Part shown: positions 34,932 through 46,059 of the stretch, piece after piece
How the letters are laid out: each line of letters starts with the position of its first letter
Position numbering within the stretch: the first letter of the stretch is position 1
Made by a program: the position numbers and the translations under genes
Assembly (NCBI RefSeq): GCF_958979055.1
Contig: NC_084896.1
Span: forward strand, 4,526,001 to 4,590,000
Reading direction: 5' to 3'
From: Alnus glutinosa
Lineage: Eukaryota; Streptophyta; Magnoliopsida; Fagales; Betulaceae
Length of the DNA stretch: 64,000 nucleotides
Notes under the pieces: model-generated
The model's database searches: none
What the model saw: only the letters and a program-made list of their open reading frames with translations
Told to the model about the DNA's origin: nothing

Positions 34932-36539
34932 TAGGGGTGGGCATCGGGGGAATCGGGGACGGTAGGGGGTTTTCCGCCTACCGTCCCGACTTTGTCGGTG
35001 AAGTCGGTAATTTCACCGACTTTTTTCCGACTTGGTCTATTTCGACCGTTACCGTCACCGGTTAATCGGTGACGGTAACGGTCGGTAATCGATTAGAGAG
35101 TGAGGCTTTACAGTTAGTTTGTTTTGATCAGACCGATGGAAAATAGGCTTCGACTTCGCTGGTTCATGAGGCAGCAGGGACGCAAGGTTATGGTTATGGT
35201 GGTGGTGACGGCGACGGCGGTGGCGACGGTTGGCTGGTAGATCGCAGAACTAGAAAAGAACCAGAAAGACAAAAACCATCAAACCATAAACTCAAGATGA
35301 CAGGTTCTTGCTTGGAAAGAGCAAATGAGAGAGATGCAAATGAGGGAGAGGGCTTTATTTTGTAGAGAGAGACACTCATTACAGATGAGCTTAAGAGAGC
35401 TTTTTCTCCTGCAATACAAGGGGACTTGAAGAGAATTTCACACCGAACGGATTTGTTTGAGTTTAAACTATCTCTCTTTGGAGCTTCTAGAAACACTTGC
35501 ATGTCATTCTAGGTTTTTTCCTTTCAATAAAAAACGTAAAAACAAGTATCTTTTTTGCAAAATATCTTGACCAATAGTAAGAATCCACTGTTTGTCACTA
35601 CAAAGAGGCAAGGATGAGTTCCCTTGGGAATTGCACACGTATCGATTTTTAACTTAAGCATTGACAGCAAATAGTCAATAATCTATGCAAGCTAATACTT
35701 TCTTCAAAACTTGGATCAATAGTCTATGAAAGATGAGAGTAGTTTTTCAAACAAGTGAACGTTGCATTGTAGAGGTGATACGACGTGGCGCATGGCTCGA
35801 GACTGGCAACGCACGATCATGTCTTGTGCTGTCACTTGCCATTATACATGTGTTGGAGAAAGTAGCAGATGGTTATCATGTCTTGTGCTGTCACTTGCCA
35901 TTATACATGTGTTGGAGAAAGTAGCAGATTAACCATTCACCCAAACCAATGTCTCAGAAAGTGTGCATAATTAATAAACTTAAATAAACAAATATATTTG
36001 AATAGAAAAAATACGTACATAATAAATAAGGCTTAAAAAAAGAAGTTGTTTACCCTTAAAAATAAGTCACTGCTCGGCAAGAGCGACCGAGAGAGAATGT
36101 GTTTCAGTCCTAGAGTTTGACGGTGTTGGCAACATCAAGAGGGTCAGAGAGAATATAGACTTCTTCTATTCTTAGAACGGCAACGGCAAAGATCGATTTG
36201 AGCTTTTTATTTGCTGAAGGGTTAACGATGTTTCAGCCTTTCAGGTTAGGTTAGGTTAGGTTCTTGACTTCTTTCAGGAATTATGAATATATAGGATGGA
36301 CAAAACGGTGTGGTTTTTTGATTCATATTTTTTTTTTTTAAAAAAAAAAATACCAGTCGGTTCGGGTCGGTGCGAAAACCGATTTCAGGGAAATCGTTTC
36401 GCCTACCGACCGAACCGACATCGGTAGGCAGATTCTGTACCGCCTACCGGCCGCTGGAAGTCGGTGGCGGTTCGGCGTCGGCGTGGTGACGGCCAATAGG
36501 CGGCCGGTGGGCGGCAGGCGGCCGATCTACACAGTCCTA
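34932..36539. mobile_element. 1.6-kb non-autonomous hAT element
   Basis: A perfect 8-bp target duplication GGTACAAG flanks the element at 34924-34931 and 36540-36547. Ends are TAGGGGTGGGCATC and, on the complement, TAGGACTGTGTAGATC. The subterminal regions are unusually GC-rich and filled with CGGTAACGGTCGG / CCGCCTACCG blocks, likely transposase-binding repeats. A 59-bp tandem duplication occurs at 35818-35930. There is no transposase. It interrupts the duplicated intergenic segment that is uninterrupted at 22090. Confidence 0.88.
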
Positions 36540-36547
36540 GGTACAAG

Positions 36548-37370
36548 TTACATCGCGGTCTGCTAATTGCCACATGCATTGCATTTTCTAAAACCCAAAT
36601 CTTCTTGTCTTAATTTACATCAGCCCAACAACTTTCAATGCAAATGGAATAACTAAAATGGAGTATGAATTTTTAAATGCCGTTCAAATTAATAGGGTTG
36701 GCAATTTTTGACACGACCTAAAAACTCGATATAAATTCAACACAAAATTAAAAGATTTGAGTTGAAGCGTCTAACCTGTTTAATTAGATAGGTCGGGTTA
36801 AAGTAGACCTATATAGTTTTATACTCATGCTTCGATACGACCCGAACCCGACCGACATGCGACATCATGACAGGCAGATTTTGACATGACCCACAAACCT
36901 GACACGAACACAATAAAAATTAGAAGCTTAAGATTGAGGGGTTTGACATGTTTAATTAAATTGGTCGGGTTTGGATTGACTTATATAGTCTTATAAAATT
37001 ATACTCATGTCTCGACAAAACTCGAACCCAACACGCAAATACGAATTGCTACCTATACAAATTAGAATGAGATAAATCAGTTTTCTGACATAAAATTCTA
37101 TGTAATATATTATGGGATTCAAGAAAATGTTGGAACTAGTTTATACTTTGAAAATTATTAACAAACGAAAACCTCATATTTTAATTGGTGATTCAAATCG
37201 ATCATTTCGATCTGTTGACTTAACATTCTCACATATCAAAAAGAAATCTCCAATTAAAATCTTTACCAGGTGAATGCATGCATGTCTTCTACACTTCAAT
37301 TACATTGCTTTAAAACATATGGGCAACAATCCATCACACCCATTATTATAAACAAAAATTGCTTTTATCT
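36548..37370. other. 3' flank of gene E, paralogous to 23440-24290
   Basis: It continues the duplicated intergenic segment after the hAT insertion and includes the second hAT-like MITE copy at 36695-37055. No gene is present. Confidence 0.6.
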
Positions 37371-40300
37371 CTACGAAATGCTAAGCTTCCCGCAATCAAA
37401 ATCAGCCATCTTGAACCGCAACCCAGGTAAGTATGCAGAAACTTTATCCCTTAAGAAGTGCATCACTTTTCCATCACCCTGCTGGATGAAGCCAACCATA
37501 TAAGCTATACTAATGAGCGCAATGCTTCTCCACCTCCTCTCCTTGGCATACTTGTTCAACCCCATTTCAATCCACTTACATTCCTCTCTTTCACCTTTCT
37601 CCCCACCTGGTTCTTTCAATAACGCCTCAGCAAGACACCTTGCCAAGACAACACCGTCTTCCAGGGCAGCACAACCACCTTGGGCGATGTCTGGGGTCAT
37701 GGGATGGAGTGCATCACCGGCCACACAAACATTGTTTTTGCTTATATTTCCCCAAAGAAGCTCCCATGGATGTCTGTACCTTAATGGGGATAACATAATT
37801 CCATCCAGATCAGTGTTTTCAATAATACCCCTTATTTCATCAGGTGCGTTTTCTAGCTTGCTTAACACAAGTCGCTTCATTTCAGTTGGATTATCTTCTA
37901 TCTCTTTCTCTGCAAGATGTAAATTTTATGAACAACAATAGTGACAATGCCACACATAAATGCTAGAAGTTAACAATATGTATTACAATTGTACTAGACA
38001 AATTATTTTATATATTGGAAATTGTATTCAATGATGAACCAGTCTCTTTGAAATGGATCCTACACTAACCATGCATAGCTCCAAAAAACCTTATGGTACA
38101 TACACCGTTTGTTTGCATAATTATTATAAAACAGTTCAAAAAAACTTGTATTAAATCACCAGCTATCCTAAAAATTTAAATTGATATGAAAGGAGGGAAT
38201 GTACTTGGATTTTAAATATTCTACATAATAGGTTTTACTTTTACTTGGTGAGGAAGAATTTGAACAAAACCGTGTGTTGAAATATTAATTAAATTAATAA
38301 ATTTACTCATTATTATAAACCTAAGTCTTTGAAACAAGTGATTATTTAACATTTTACCGCATAAATATTATAAATTTGAACTCTGACTTTTGGCATTATA
38401 TTTCTCATTTATACAGAAATATATAATAAAAAATACATATATATATATATATATATAATGTAAAAGAGAGAGAGTGGAAGCGGAGAGAGAAATAGAGAAC
38501 ACAAGAATTAGGGGTACATCTTTATTATATTGAACTGTGTAGAATTGTAATACAATGTGTGGTATTTATAGAGGAATTTATTTATGTTAAACAACGAAAG
38601 GTAGATCAAATAAGGTAGGAAATTGATGATAGGCCTTAAATAAAAAAAAGAAAAAAAAAAAGAAACTAAATCATAGCTAATCATTGAAATTATTGTAACA
38701 AATTACATGCTCCAAATGCATTATTATTAATTATTAAGCAATTAAGCTGACCTTGGCCTGAGGGAGTCCAAGTGAAAAACCAAAAGACGGTTTGATCATT
38801 GCAAGGAATAAAACCAGATTGAAAACCTTTCCCAACAAACATCCTGAACTTCGGAGCAAACCCGTGACTTCGCTTGAAATCCACACAGCCCCTGATGGCA
38901 CATCTCCCTGTAAAAGTCGGATTCTTGAAGCCCAGCCACTTTGCCACCACTGAGTTCACTCCATCACACCCAATCAACACCTTCCATTCACAAAGCGGAT
39001 ACTATATATACTCAAAACATATTGAAGGTTTTAACTATCTTATTTAGACCATTCCAAACAATTATATAATTAAAATACGACCATTTGACTTGTCAATTTA
39101 ATTTGGTAGTAGTTGACTTAAAATCATACACTATTAATTATTACTCAATTTTGTATGAAAAAATTAGTCAATTTATAAAAAAATTATAGTAAAACCTATA
39201 ACACCTAAACATTTTTCTCCAAAATAAATATATGCTTTCTTTAATACACCCAACCAACAGACAAATAATGTTCCACTAAGCAATTGTCCCCAAATCTATT
39301 TGGGATTTCATAGTCATAGTTCCTTCCACACGTACGCAATGGCCTGTTGCATCTGATCATCCCCATTCCCTTTTTCTGGGTCTACGTAATTGGATTGGTT
39401 ATACATCCAACAAGGCAGAGCGGCTATAAAGTGAAACGAAGCCAACCACCCTTTCAGCTTCTATTTACACAATATAAATAGAATAGGGTCATTATCACAT
39501 TCCTATTCAAGTAGGGTCTTGGAATGAGTGGTTTAGATACCACACTTTTGCTTTCTATATACCTAATAATATAAATACAAAAGAAAGGATCTCCACTTAT
39601 TAGGCCATTCGAATAACATAAAAATTTGGACAGTTTAAAAGAGCCGCCCATAGAACCTATTTGCCAGTGATCAATGGACTCCGCATTACCCTCTCTTAAG
39701 CTTCCCAAATTTGTATGTTACTTTGATAGCCTATCAATATAGGAGTCCTAATCCAATATGGACATAGCAAACCAATTTTTTTTTGGCGTCTACTTATAAA
39801 ATGAAAGTTGAAATAATGGTCATTGCCCAACATCTTATCTATCGATATTTTGTTTGTGTGAAATAGTTGCTCTCAAAATTTGAACTTGCGCTAGTGTTAC
39901 GAAAGTAGAAGTCAGAATCATATATAGTCCAAGTTAGTGCGTCTTTTAGTTAATACGTAGCACTACCATGTAGTAATGTAGTAGTAGGTCTCTATTGCAG
40001 CAGAACTCCATCTCAATAAGGAGTATATCTCCACCAATTTTAATCTCTATTTAAGTGTGATTGAATAATGAAAATTATGTAGAAAATTAAACCTTGTTTT
40101 TGTCAAAAGATTTAGGCTCCTTCTACAAACTTAAACGTCTAAGTTCCATCAGAACCTAACAATCTATCCCATTACGTCATGTACGTTTTTCCGAGACATT
40201 ACCTTTGTACATGCAGTAGCCTCAGTAAGATAAAAACAAAATAACTGACAATAAACCGCAGGGTGATTTTACCTTGGTTTTGAGAATGGTTCCATCTGCA

Positions 40301-41663
40301 AGATGCACAAGCTTATAGAAGCCTGATTCCTCTACAGAAACCACCTTGGAAGAGAACCTAATGGTGCCACTTGGGAGTTCGTTTGAAAGGGCTTCCAACA
40401 ACAACTTCCTTTGAAGACAACGAACTTCGTGGCCTGCAGACAGCAATTATCCGGACTATCTTGAACATCTCAATTATGATTATAACATCAACACAAAAGT
40501 GTCATCATCTATGTAAGCTTTGGACACCTATATAAGCTTACAATAGCTGCATATTCATACCCAAAACAAATGATTATGAGGAAACACAAAGCTAAGCAAT
40601 ACTTTTATTAGCAGTCAGCAACTTCTGAGTCTTGCAATGATCAAACTTTGGATCGATACAGGAAAAAAGCATACTTATATGACGACTTCTTTAGCAGAAA
40701 ACAGTTTCATTATGACAATAATCCTAAGAAAGGGTCAGGAAAAGAGTACAATGGAATTTTTGTTTTTTTAATTTTTGTTATTCAAATAAAGGTTGAGAGG
40801 GATGACTGGGATAAGGTCCTATTCTGTGTTTTGCACGAAGTCACATCTCTTGTGCTTGACATTTCAAAATCTTTACCAGTACTGCAGTAAACAATGGCCT
40901 TACTATGTATCCAAGAAATTGACAGTTCAAAATCTTTAGAGGCACTATTGGTAGTGCCGTAACTCGCTGTTTACCTTTGGCTCCAGATGAAATTGTAGAG
41001 GTAGCCGCACTACTGCACATAAATTTCTGCTGTTAGTTGCTTGGTGTGCTTGTTCTAATTATGTACTTGTGCTGGAAGGTCAGTTTCTATTGGATCAGAA
41101 TCAGATGATAATGACCAAAATTCATACAGTGAACAAACAGCAAACGACCAACAGATAATATCAAGATGGAGTTGGACTCAAGATTAAATTGTGAGTGAGT
41201 ATTTTATTCTAGCCAAATACATCAGCTTCACATCCTGATGGTGGAGTCAAGCCAGCAAACACCATGTTCTATATAAAAGCTAGATATGCTTAATAATGAA
41301 GAGAGGATGGGTCCTAGTTACCCATAAAGCCGTTGATGATTTGCTCGGAGGGAGTCGCCAAGTCCAACAGCATCCAAGGCCTTCCAAGCATTTGTCCATG
41401 TCGTGAAGGCAAATCCTGTGATCCTCAAACTATCCGAGGATTCCAGTACTAAGCTTCGAATGCCCAGCCTACAACATATATATATTTGTGTTCTTTACAA
41501 TCTTAAATAGTAATTCTAAACCTTCATATATAGACATATAATTAATACATACGCATGACAGCAGATCGAGAGAGGAAGGGTACCTGTGAAGTCCCAAGGA
41601 TGTTGTAAGGCCAGCAATTCCAGCTCCCACAATCACGATGTCTTCATGCACTGCTTCCATCAT
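37371..41663 (-). CDS. Gene E: FAD-dependent monooxygenase, MO1/MO2-like
   Basis: Fifth copy. Coding exons: 41663-41584, 41468-41322, 41012-40975, 40433-40273, 38980-38752, 37909-37371. Total 1194 nt, 397 residues. GAGIAG is at 13-18, GCDGVNS with Asp148-Gly149, and [14 protein letters not shown] with Gly283-Asp284. Two deviations from the family: the glycine of the usual DIGQGG is Ala (DIAQGG), and exon 5 reads [12 protein letters not shown] where relatives have a conserved QFFGKG/QFFGRG. It shares the short exon 3 and phase-shifted boundary of D and G, but has the 229-nt exon 5 and matches gene C closely in exon 5 and intron 5, which suggests gene conversion or an unequal crossover between C- and D-type copies. 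A Pack-MULE begins 86 bp upstream of the ATG, so its promoter may have changed. Confidence 0.86.
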
Positions 41664-42214
41664 ATTTTTGCTCTGTTTTTTTTTCTTCTTTCAAAGTAGC
41701 ATTTTTCAATAAGAGTATGATGACCTTTAAAAAAATGAGAAATAATTTAGGGAAAACTTCAAGTTACCCCTACGAAGTTGTCACCGATTTGTAATTCTAA
41801 CACCAATGTTTCAATTTTGTTAATTGCACCCCATTAAGTTTTCAGAAATTTTCAATTTAGGGAATCCGTCCAAATCAACCGTCTAACTTAACGAAATTCT
41901 CCTCACGTGTTGTGCAGATGCGTTTTTTGTCCCAAAAAAGACGTAAATGCCCTCGTCTACATTGAAACACCAACCATCAACCATAAAAAAGACGCAAATG
42001 CCCTCGTCTTCTACCTTTCTTCACGCTGAGCGTATTCCTAGAATCCCGTCTCCTAGCCATGATGAACCACACCACCTTGATCTTGCTTCATTTCGCTCTC
42101 CGTCTTTGCCAACTTTTTTTTCGATCAACTGGGCATCAATAGCCAGGCCGGCGTTCGAGGCTGCCTTCTGCACCAACCTCGGTGACATGAGGGCATTTCC
42201 GGACACTCGAAGGT

Positions 42215-42482
42215 TCCTAGATGACAATAACGTTGTTGTAGGTGTCGACGATCCAGTCATTGTTGGAGAGGCCGAAGGTGATGGCGCTGGAGTTGAGCGT
42301 GTGGGTGAGGCTGAGGCTGAGGCAGCTGCCAGTGATGGAGACGGAGGAGCTGAGATAAATCTGGACAGCGTTGTAGAGCTTGTTGGTGTTGACACCGTCG
42401 ATCTCGGTGATGTCGAAGTAGCAGTAGGAGGAGAACCAGTTGGAGATACGGTTTAAGAGCTTGAAAGCTGCGAACTGAAGCT
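42215..42482 (-). pseudogene. Captured AAA-ATPase N-terminal fragment
   Basis: The minus strand reads LLNRISNWFSSYCYFDITEI, then DGVNTNKLYNAVQIYLSSSV, then SSAITFGLSNNDWIVDTYNN. This matches the N-terminal domain of plant AAA-ATPases of the At5g57480/At2g46620 type, before the ATPase core. Neither Walker motif is included, so it cannot be active. Confidence 0.75.
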
Positions 42483-42484
42483 TG

Positions 42485-42610
42485 CTGAGGGGAGAGTCTT
42501 GCTGAGAAGCCGTGAAAGACAGTGTTGTACACGTGGAGCAGCCGGTGATCATGATGGTTGTCTTGTGTTTGGCAATGTTTGTAGAACTGAGGGTTGTAAG
42601 GGTAGACGTG
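42485..42610 (-). pseudogene. Captured subtilisin-like protease prodomain fragment
   Basis: The frame continuing from the GRAS fragment reads LLHVYNTVFHGFSARLSPQQ, the typical end of the inhibitor-I9 prodomain of plant SBT1-type subtilases. Only about 40 codons are present. It lies directly between the GRAS and AAA fragments with no intervening sequence. Confidence 0.65.
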
Positions 42611-42659
42611 TACCAGGCTTTGATGTTGGACCACTGCCACGCCTTTGTTGCCGCCAGAT

Positions 42660-43010
42660 TTGCCGGCCATCACCGTCGTCAGTTGGAGGTGCGGGGTTTC
42701 GTCAGTGCGAGTGGATAGGGCTTCCAGCAAAGTCGGCCATTGTACGTGTACAATACGTGTTGCTGAAATCAACTATATGTAGTTTCGGCTCGCCTTCAAA
42801 TGCTTCCATGATTGCAACATTACAAGCTACGTGTCCAAACGTAGTCCATGGGCTGACCTCTTGGAACTTCAACATCGTTTTTCTTGTTGATTTGAAGGAG
42901 CAGGTTTTAGAGTCTGTCATGCAGCTGAACAAGGCCCGAAGGAAGTAGGCGGTGAGCTTCTGGTCAATGTTGTCGTAAGCCGAGCTGAGCTCGTTGAGGA
43001 AGTAGGCGGG
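42660..43010 (-). pseudogene. Captured SHORT-ROOT-like GRAS domain fragment
   Basis: The minus strand reads [15 protein letters not shown], then [20 protein letters not shown], then [13 protein letters not shown] (the VHIID-type motif of GRAS proteins), then in another frame [20 protein letters not shown]. These blocks match the SHORT-ROOT branch of the GRAS family in order (recognised from memory). A 4-nt insertion near 42735-42750 shifts the frame at the YCT/QWPT junction, and a short internal block is missing after the ALFSCMT stretch. It is a non-functional fragment inside the Pack-MULE. Confidence 0.8.
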
Positions 43011-43174
43011 GACATGCTTTTTACATGTACTGTATATATACAATATATCCTAGAGGAATTCAAGAAGTCACAAAACGCCCTATATATATTTTTGCTGAAG
43101 AAATGATGTTGCACCGCCAGCCACACAGTTTTTGCTTATGTTTTTTAGTTATTTATCTTCCACGAAGAAGACGA

Positions 43175-43231
<57 letters not shown>

Positions 43232-43827
43232 AACGATGCCGTTTTAAATGAGGGCATTTTTTTGTAAGTTTTGAACCAAAAAAATCATGTGCCGTGCACG
43301 TGGTCTCCATTCTGTCACTTCAGACGGCAAAAATTGACGGATTCCCTAAATTGAAATTTTTTGAAACTTAATAGGGTGCGCAATTAAGAAAATTGAAACA
43401 TTGGTGTTAGAATTGCAAATCGATGACAACTTCATGAGGATAAATTGAAGTTTTTCCAATAATTTATTTATTTATTTATTTTTCCAATGCTTCTTTCATC
43501 TAATTTTTTAAAATTACTATCGAATCGGTATGGTTTACGTGCAGAATTCACACGAGCTTTACCAATAATTTTAAAAAGTAAAAACAAAGAAAAACATGCA
43601 TGTCTATCAAAAAATGGGAGGAATTCAAGTGACAACAATCACATCTGGATGACGGCAGCCCATGCGTAACTTTGACGTGTGTGTGTTAGACTATAGTTTT
43701 AAATCTTGATGACGGCAGCCCATGCGTTACGTTGATGTGTGTGTGTTAGACTATAGTTTTAAAGTGCATGAGATTTCCTTTTTCCTCGGTTTGCTTGTCA
43801 CGGTGGTCGGTAATTAAAAAAAATATT

Positions 43828-44400
43828 TATATATACATACTCCTTAAATTAGTAACTAATTGTAAATATGCTCTCTAAATTATTAATTGTGTTAATGTTT
43901 TCTTAAACTTTCAAATCATGATGTCAATGTCCCCCAATGATAAAAATACTTTTCATAAAGTTATAAAAATCTTAAAATTTTATAAAAAAACAAAAAATTA
44001 TTATTATTTAAAAAAAAAAATACAAAGTTTTTCAATTTTATTTTTTTTATTTTTTATATAATTTTCAGTTTGGGCTACATGGCCTACACCCTTGGATTTT
44101 TATTTTCCTCTCTTTTTTTTTTCTTTTTTTTTTTTTTTCATTTTTTAAAATTGTTTTTTTTTTTTTTCAATCTTTCAAAATGGTTTTCGTTTTGTTTTCA
44201 TATTTTTTTTTTAATTTATAAGGATATATTTGTATTATTGAAACTTTTTTAGAGTTATTTTTGTCTTTCTGTTAGCTTTAGGGGAACATTTAATTGACAT
44301 TTTTTGATAGTTTAGGGTGGACATTGACACAATTGATAGTTTGGTGGCACATTGACAATTGAGTGGTAGTTTGACGAGTATTTATATTTTTCTCTTCAAT
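43828..44400. mobile_element. Copy of the dispersed MITE family
   Basis: The left end TACTCCTTAAATTAGTAACT and right end GACAATTGAGTGGTAGTTTG match the copies at 29335 and 58840. The poly-T-rich core near 44110-44215 gives spurious phenylalanine-rich frames. Confidence 0.6.
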
Positions 44401-44657
44401 TTTTTTTTTCTTTTAAAAAAACATTTTGTTGGGGCTGCCCGCTCCTGCCTATCTCCGCCATTGAGATTATAGGATAAAATGGTAATTTCCAACATATTTG
44501 AAAATACAAAAAAAAAAAAATAAAGACATAATTTCTAACATTAGTCTATATATATATAGAAAGTAACGTTATACGTACATACCAAACCTCCTTCACATCT
44601 CATATATATCTCCTAAGATTAACATGACAAGTAAGCTCTACAATAGAGGTCTACTTT

Positions 44658-44819
44658 GAGTAATGTTACATATCATCCTTTTGTCCTCCCAAAATTGATG
44701 TGGCTCTTAAAATTACTATTTGATCAAAATAAAATAATGATTTATCATAAATTCTTTAAGAGCCACATCAATTTTAGGAGGACAAAATGAGGATAAAGAG
44801 ATGATATGTAGCATTACTC
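44658..44819. mobile_element. 162-bp hairpin MITE
   Basis: The arms GAGTAATGTTACATATCATC and GATGATATGTAGCATTACTC are inverted, with extended pairing through ATTGATGTGGCTCTTAAA. There is a perfect 9-bp target duplication GTCTACTTT at 44649-44657 and 44820-44828. No coding content. Confidence 0.85.
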
Positions 44820-44828
44820 GTCTACTTT

Positions 44829-45530
44829 GGCTGCCAAAAGTCCACAATAGAGGTCTCGTTTGGCTGCCAAAATTCTTTCAACGACGTGACTTTTACGCAT
44901 CACAAACTATTTGTCGCCTTTACTTGCATATGCTAAAACCCACGGGGATATATTTGTTGAACAATTTAAATGTATAATTTTTACACAATTTAAGATATAT
45001 TAGTGCATGGGACTTATGTATATTGAGTCCCACTATGCATAGATTTTACTAATGTGTTTTAAGTTGTGTAAGAATTATACATTTGGGTTGTGCAAAAAAT
45101 TATTTTTCAAAACTCAAATATTCCTGTCTTTATTTACATTGGTCACACGAAGAACAAAGAAGGTCCATAACTTTTAATACAAATCGTGTAAGTAACGGGT
45201 ATTTTGCAGGGATAGATCTTAGAAATTTAATGGTATATATATTTTCATTGTATATTATTTATTATTTAGAATTTATATGAGTTAAAATTTAAATGACGTG
45301 ATGATGATGATGATCGATCATTTATATCTTTTGAGTTAATTAACGCATTCTCACGGATCAAAAAGAAATCTCCAATTAAAATCGATCTCTAGCATGCGAA
45401 TGTCTTCAACTATTGAATAATTACATTGCTTTAAAACATATGGGCAACAAATTGCTTCAACACTCATTATTCACACCCATTATTGTAAACACAAATTATT
45501 TTATTGTTAGGAAATTAATTAATGCTAATT
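44829..45530. repeat. 3' flank of pseudogene F, duplicated at 62968-63150
   Basis: Shared blocks include AATAGAGGTCTCGTTTGGCT, ACTTGCATATGCTAAAACCC, GAACAAAGAAGGTCCA and GGGATAGATCTTAGAAATTT. The left copy has an extra insert after ATGCTAAAACCC. No gene lies in it. Confidence 0.65.
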
Positions 45531-46059
45531 ATTAAGCTTCCAGCAATCAAAATCAGCCCTCCTCAAGAGCTAGCACCCCAGCCAGGTATGCAGCAAATAA
45601 TTTATCCCTTAACAAGTACATCACTTTCCCATCAACCTGCTGAAAGAAACCAACCATATAAGCTGTAGTTATGAGCTCAACGCTTCTCCATCTCCTCTCT
45701 TTGGCATACTTGTTCAATCCTCTTATATTCCTCCTTTTCAGCTTTCTCCCGGCCACTTGGTTGTTTCAACAATGCCTCAGCAAGACACCTGGCCAAGACA
45801 ACACCGTCTTCCAAGGCAGCGCAACCACCTTGGCCGATGTCCGGGGTCATGGGGGGGAGTGCATCACTGGCCACACAGATATTGCCTTTGCTGATATTTC
45901 CCCAAAGAAGCTCCCATGGATGCCTGTACCTTAATGGGGAAGATGTAATTCCATCCAGATCAGTGTTTTCAATAATAGCCCTTACTTCATCAGGAATTTT
46001 TCCTAGCTTGCTTAGCACAAGTCGCTTCATTTCAGCTGGATTATCTTCTATCTCTTTCT
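45531..46059 (-). pseudogene. Pseudogene F: monooxygenase last-exon fragment
   Basis: Only the sixth exon of a monooxygenase copy remains, starting GCAG|AGAAAGAGATAG at 46059. It aligns through VLSKLGKIPDEVRAIIENT and [17 protein letters not shown]. An 11-nt deletion after EEYKRIE near 45718 shifts the frame, a second frame change occurs near 45565 (..YLAGVLALEEG then stop), and the FAD-contacting GDALHP is changed to SDALPP. Intron 5 sequence continues upstream to about 46300 and then stops; exons 1-5 are absent. The broken frame and altered GD motif make a functional product very unlikely. Confidence 0.88.

Larger units (their letters stand above)
41750..43457. mobile_element. Pack-MULE carrying fragments of three host genes
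   Basis: A 1708-bp element is flanked by a perfect 9-bp target duplication AATAATTTA (41741-41749 and 43458-43466). Terminal inverted repeats of at least 110 bp start GGGAAAACTTCAAGTTACCC and, on the complement, GGAAAAACTTCAATTTATCC; they share TTTCAATTTAGGGAATCCGT. The interior holds coding-like fragments of a GRAS transcription factor, a subtilisin-like protease and an AAA-ATPase, all on the minus strand, and no transposase. This is the structure of a Pack-MULE. A poly-T run occupies about 43178-43226. Confidence 0.88.

Noticed and set aside
35194..35502. Minus-strand frame inside the hAT element as a possible gene
   Set aside because: The end is a serine/proline low-complexity run, there is no transposase motif, and it is confined to the element.
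41947..42456. Plus-strand open frame of 169 codons in the Pack-MULE
   Set aside because: It is the shadow of the captured gene fragments on the minus strand; its valine- and glutamate-rich composition comes from the complement of serine/threonine codons.
43025..43228. Frame ending in a long poly-phenylalanine run
   Set aside because: It is a translation of the poly-T tract at 43178-43226.
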